Part shown: in pieces, positions 57,401-63,400 of the stretch | How positions within the stretch are numbered: position 1 is the stretch's first letter | Layout: the number at the start of each line of letters is the position of its first letter | Assembly (NCBI GenBank): GCA_028287115.1 | Contig: JAQBQF010000261.1 | Coordinates: forward strand, 1-64,000 | Direction: 5' to 3' | Length of the DNA: 64,000 nt | Source: Myxococcales bacterium | GTDB taxonomy: Bacteria > Myxococcota_A > Polyangia > Haliangiales > Haliangiaceae | The notes under the pieces: model-generated | Told to the model about the DNA's origin: nothing | Seen by the model: only the letters and a program-made list of their open reading frames with translations | The model's database searches: none | Position numbers and translations under genes: made by a program

Positions 57401-60400
57401 GCACCACATCGTCTCGGACGCCTGGTCGATGGGCGTGCTGTGGCACGAGATCGCGGAGCTCTATCGCGCCTATACGAGCGGCGTGCCCGCGCGGCTCCCG
57501 GCGCTCGCGATCCAGTACGCCGATCTCGCGGCGTGGCAGCGGCGGCAGCTCGCAGGCGAACGACTGGAGCAGCAGCTCGCGTACTGGACTCACAAGCTTG
57601 CCGACGCCCCCGCCGAGACCGCGTTGCCGATCAAGGGTCCGCGCCCCGTGCGTCCGAGCGCGCGCGGCGGTCAGGTCACGTTCGAGCTCGACACCGACGT
57701 GATGGCCCGGATCCGCGCGCTCGGAAAGCGCCTGTCGGCGACGCCGTTCATGATCCTCGTCGCGGCGCTCCGCGCGGTGCTGGCGCGCGCCACCGGGCAG
57801 GACGATCTGTGCATCGGCGCGCCGATCGCGAACCGGACCGAGGCCGCGACCGAGCACGTGATCGGGTTGCTCCTCAACACGCTCGTGCTGCGGACCCCGC
57901 TCGACGCGCGGGGGACGTTCGCCGAGCTCGTGCGCGCCGAGCGCAAGACTGCCCTCGAGGCGTACGCGAACCAGGACGCGCCGTTCGAGATGATCGTCGA
58001 CGCGCTCCAGCTCGAGCGGGTGCTCGATCGGACGCCGCTGTTTCAGGTGTCGTTCGTCCACCAGAACCTGCCGCAGGCCGCCGAGCCGATCGGCGACCTC
58101 GTCGACGAGGTGTTCACCCGCGTGGAACCGACGGCGCGCTTCGATCTGTCGATCGTCAGCTTCCCGCGGGACGGCCGGCTCGCCTTCGAGCTGATCTACA
58201 GCGCCGACCTGTTCGACCGCTGGCAGATCGAGCAGCTTGCCGAGCACTATGCACGGTTCGTCCGCGACGCGACACGCGACGCCGATCATGCGGTCGCGGG
58301 CATCGCGACGCTGTCGGAGGACGAACGCCGGGATCTGCTGGTCCGGTGGAACCGCGCGCCGGGCAGCGCGCCCGACACGACGATCGGAGCGCTGTTCGAG
58401 GCGCAAGTCGATCGTACCCCAGACGCGACCGCACTCGTGCTCGGCTCGGAGCGGCGCACGTATCACGAGCTCGACGAACGCGCGAATCAGGTCGCGCACG
58501 CGCTGCGCGAGCGCGGCGTCGGTCCCGAGGTGGTCGTCGGCATCGCGCTCGAGCGCTCGTTCGATCTGGTGATCGCGATCCTTGCCGTTACCAAAGCCGG
58601 AGGCGCCTGGGTCCCGCTCGATCCCCAGCTGCCCGCGGCGCGCCTCGACGTCATGGCCGAGACCGTGCGGCCGGTGGTCGTGCTCGCGAGCGCGGCGACG
58701 GCCGGGCGGTTGCCGTTCCTCGCGGCTCCGATCCTGCGCATCGGCGACCTCGCCGGCACGACCTCGACGCGGCCACCGCGCACGGCGGCCGGCGATCACC
58801 TCGCGTACGTGCTGTTCACGTCGGGGTCCACCGGAGTCCCTAAGGGCGTGATGATCTCGCATCGCGGGATCGTCAACGAGCTCGCGTCCGCGCAGGCGCT
58901 GCGCGCGCGGCTCGGCCCCGACGATGCGTTCTTACAGCTCGCGCCGTACACGTTCGACCTGTCGGTCCACGAGATCCTGTGGCCGCTCACGGTCGGTGCG
59001 CGTCTCGTGCTCCTGCCCGAGGGAGCGCACCGTGATCCGAGGCAGATCGTCGAAGAGATGCGCGCGCGAGACATCACGATCATGCACCCGGTGCCGACGC
59101 TCTTGCGCGCGCTCTTGGCTGATCCGGACCTCGATCGCTGCACGCGCCTGCGCACGATGGTGTGCGGTGGCGAGCCGTTGCCGCTCGATCTGTTGCGGGC
59201 GTTCGTGGCGAGGCGGCCCGACGTCGCGCTCGTCAACTCGTACGGCCCGACCGAGACCTCGGTTACGGTGAGCCAGTGGCGGTGCAAGCCCGACGCGACT
59301 GCCGTCGCGATCGGCAGCCCGTGGATCGACACGCAGCTGTACGTATTGGGCGGCGATCTCGAGCCCGTCCCATTCGGCGTGATCGGCGAGCTCTACATCG
59401 GCGGGCGTCAGGTCGGGCGTGGGTACATCGGCCAGCCGGCGCTGACCGCCGAGCGGTTCATCGCCGATCCGTTCGCGACGACACGGGGCGCGCGCATGTA
59501 CCGCACGGGCGACCGCGCGCGGCGCTGGCCCGACGGCAATGTCGAGCTCGTCGGCCGCGTCGACACGCAGGTCAAGCTGCGCGGCTTCCGGATCGAGCTC
59601 GGCGAGATCGAGGCGGTGTTGCGGCGCGAGCCCGGCGTGCGCGAGGCCGTCGTCGAGATCGCCGGCAGCGGCGCCGACGCGCGGCTCGTCGCTTACGTCG
59701 TCGCCGAGCCCGACTGGACGGCGGATCCCGCACGCGCGGCCCTTGCGGCCCGGCTGCCCGAGTACATGGTGCCGAAGGCATTCGTGCGGCTCGACACGCT
59801 GCCGCTCACGCGCAGCGGCAAGGTCGATCGCCGTGCGTTGCCCGCGCCAGACGACACCGCGCTCGGTCGCGAGGCCTACGAGGCGCCGCGCGGTCCGGTC
59901 GAGGAGATCGTGGCCGGCATCTGGTCCGAGCTCCTCGGCCTCGATCGGATCGGGCGCCACGATAACTTCTTCGATCTGGGAGGTCACTCGCTGCTCGCCG
60001 CGCGGCTGGCGTGGGAGACCAAGACGTCGGTGGCGACCGTGTTCGCGGCGCCGACCATCGCAAAGCTCGCCGCCGCGATCGCCACCGAGGCCGAGCCGAG
60101 CCGGCCGCCGATCATCTCGACGTCACGCGACGGCCTTCTCGCGTTGTCTTACGGGCAGCAGCGCATGTGGTTCCTGCAGCAGCTCGCGCCCGCGAGCGCC
60201 GCCTACCACATCGCGCTCGGCCGGCGGCTGCGCGGCGCGCTCGATGTCCCGGCGCTGCGGCACGCGATCGAGGACGTCGTCGCGCGTCAGGACGTGCTCC
60301 GCACCACGATCCCGGCGCCGGAAGGCGTGCCGCACCAGCACGTCGTCGATAGCGTGCCGACGTTGGCGATCCACGATCTGTCCGTGCGGTCGGGCCCGAG

Positions 60401-63400
60401 GGTCGGGGCAAGCCCGCCCCTCTCCATCTCGGGCTCGAGGGTCGGGGCAAGCCCGCCCCTCTCCATCTCGGGCGTGGACCGCGCCTCCGAGCTCGCGCGG
60501 ATCGTGCGGGACCAGACCGAGCGCCCGTTCGACCTCGCGACCGAGCCACCGCTGCGCGCTACGCTGGTCCGGACGGCTCCGGACGAGCACGTCCTGTACC
60601 TCACGCTCCACCACATTGCGGCGGACGGTTGGTCGGTGGGGATCCTGTGGATCGAGCTCGCAACCGCGTACGCGGCCTACGTGGCCGGGCGCGCACCGGC
60701 GTTGGCGCCGCTTCCGATCCGGTATGCAGACTACGCCGCCTGGCAGCGCGTGTGGTTCTCCGGCGACGTCCTCGATCGCCAGCTCGACTACTGGAAGCGC
60801 CAGCTCGCGGCCGCACCCGACGAGACCACGCTGCCGATCAAGGGACCACGACCGCCGGCGCAGACCTACGGCGGCGCGGTGCACGTGACGCGGATCGATC
60901 GCGAGGTCGTCGAAGCGTTGCGGGCGCTCGGGCGCACGCACGGCGGCACGTTGTTCATCACGCTCCTCGCCGCGTTCCGTGCCGCGCTGTTCCGCCATTC
61001 GGGACAGGAGGACATCTGCATCGGCGTTCCGCACGCGAACCGCACGATGCCCGAGACCGAGCGGCTCGTCGGTCTGTTCGTCAATACGCTCGTCCTACGC
61101 ACGCCGGCCGCGGCGCGCATGCCGTTCTCCGACCTTCTCGCCGCGGAGCGTGCGACCGCGCTCGCGGCCTACGCCCACGCCGACGCACCGTTCGAGATGG
61201 TCGTGGAGACGCTCGGGGTCACGCGAAGCCTCAGTCGGAACCCGGTGTTCCAGGTCATGTTCCAGGTGCAGTTCGACGACGCGCACGACGCACAGGACAA
61301 CTTCGTCGGGCTCGAGACCGAGTCGGTCACGCGCGAGCGCGTATCGACGCACCTCGATCTCGACGTGTCGGTGCTCGTCGACCGCGACGGCGCCGAGCTC
61401 GCGTTCGTCTACAACGTCGACCTGTTCGACGACGCGACGATCGCCGATTTCGCCCGCCACTTCGAGGCGGTGCTGTCGGCCGTCATCGCCGAGCCGGCAA
61501 CGCCGCTCGCCGATCTCGCGATCCTCACGAGCGCCGAGCGTGATCGCCTCGTTCGGGCGTGGAACGACACCCAGCGCGCGACGCCCGACCGCACCCTGCC
61601 GGGATTCGTCGCAGAGCGCGCCGCCGCGACCCCGGACGCGATCGCGGTCGAAGCCAGCGATGGCAGCCTCACCTATCGCGAGCTTGTTGCACGGAGCCAC
61701 CGACTGGCGCGACGGCTCCTCGCCGCCGGGCTCGCTCGCGAAGAGCGCGTCGCGCTCTGCCTGCCCCGCGGGGTCGACGTGGTCGTCGCGATGCTCGCCG
61801 TGCTCGAGGCCGGCGGCGCGTATCTGCCGCTCGATCTCGAGCTCCCCGCCGATCGACTCGCGTTCATGGTCGGCGATGCCGGCGTGCGGATCGCGATCAC
61901 GACCGTGGCACTCCGCGATCGCGTGACCACCGATCGGGCGATCGTCCTCGACGAGCCCGCTCCTGTCCATCTCGGGGAGGAGGCAGCGGACGCTCCGGGA
62001 ATCGCGCTTCATCCCGACCAGCTCGCCTACGTCCTCTACACGTCGGGATCGACCGGCCGGCCCAAGGCCGTGCACGTCCGCCACGGCGGCCTCGTGAACT
62101 TCCTCACCGCGATGCTCGACGCACCCGGGATGACGGCGCGCGACACGCTGCTCGCGATCACGACGACGTCGTTCGACATCTCGGGGCTCGAGCTGTTCCT
62201 GCCGCTGGTCGCCGGCGCGCGCGTGGTCGTCGCGAGCAGCGACGCCGCGCGGGACGGCGCGCAGATCAAGTCGCTGCTCGAAACCAGCGGCGCGACGATG
62301 ATGCAGGCGACGCCCGCGGCGTGGCGCATGGTGCTCGACGCGGGCTGGCGCGGTGCGGCCGGGTTCGTCGCGCTGTGCGGCGGCGAGGCGTTGCCTCCCG
62401 ATCTCGCGGCCGCTCTGCGCCCGCTCGTCGGCGCGCTGTGGAACCTCTACGGCCCGACCGAGACGACGATCTGGTCGGCGCGCAAGCGCATCGAGCCGGC
62501 CCTACCGATCCGGCTCGGCTCGCCGATCGCGAACACGGCGCTCTACGTGCTCGATCCGACCTCGTTCGAGCCGCAGCCGTTCGACGTCCCCGGCGAGCTG
62601 TTCATCGCCGGCGACGGCCTCGCGCGCGGCTACGGCCGGGCGATCCTCACCGCGGAACGCTTCCTGCCCGATCCGCATGCCGCCGTGCCCGGCGCGCGCA
62701 TGTACCGGACCGGGGATCTCGTACGGCGCCACCACGACGGTGAGCTCGAGTTCCTCGGCCGCGTCGACCACCAGGTCAAGCTGCGCGGCTTCCGGATCGA
62801 GCTCGGCGAGATCGAGGCCGTCCTCGGCGATCACTCGAGTGTCGCCGAGGTGGTCGCGGTGATGCGCGACGACGCGCTGGTCGCGTACGTCGTCCCGCTC
62901 GGGTCGGTGACCGCCGCCTCGCTGCTGGATGCAGCGCGCGAGCGGTTGCCCGACTACATGATCCCGTCGGCGATCGTCTTCCTCGACGAACTCCCGCTCT
63001 CCCCGAGCGGCAAGATCGATCGGCGGGCGCTGCCGGCACCGGCGTGGCAGTCGACGAGCGAGTACGTCGCACCGCGCACCGAGATCGAGGTCGCGCTCGT
63101 CGCGATCTGGGAGCGCGTGCTCGCGCGGCCGCGGATCGGCATCCGCGACAACTTCTTCGAGCTGGGCGGGCACTCGCTGCTCGCGATCCGGCTGGTCTGG
63201 GAGATCAATCAGGCGTTCGCCGCGACCATCGCGTTGCGCCAGATCTTCTCGGCGCCGACGATCGAGCGGTTCTCCGCGCTGCCCGAGCTCGTGGCCCGCA
63301 ACGGCGACCGCTCCGGCGTCGCGATCGAGGCGACCGGTAAGACATCGGTACCTGCGACGATCATGCAGGTCGCCAATCACGACATCCACCGCGACGATCC

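Noticed and set aside
60391..60468. CRISPR-like or minisatellite reading of the 39-bp direct repeats
   Set aside because: Only two contiguous copies without spacers, in frame inside a C domain; a palindromic-element explanation fits the other loci better.
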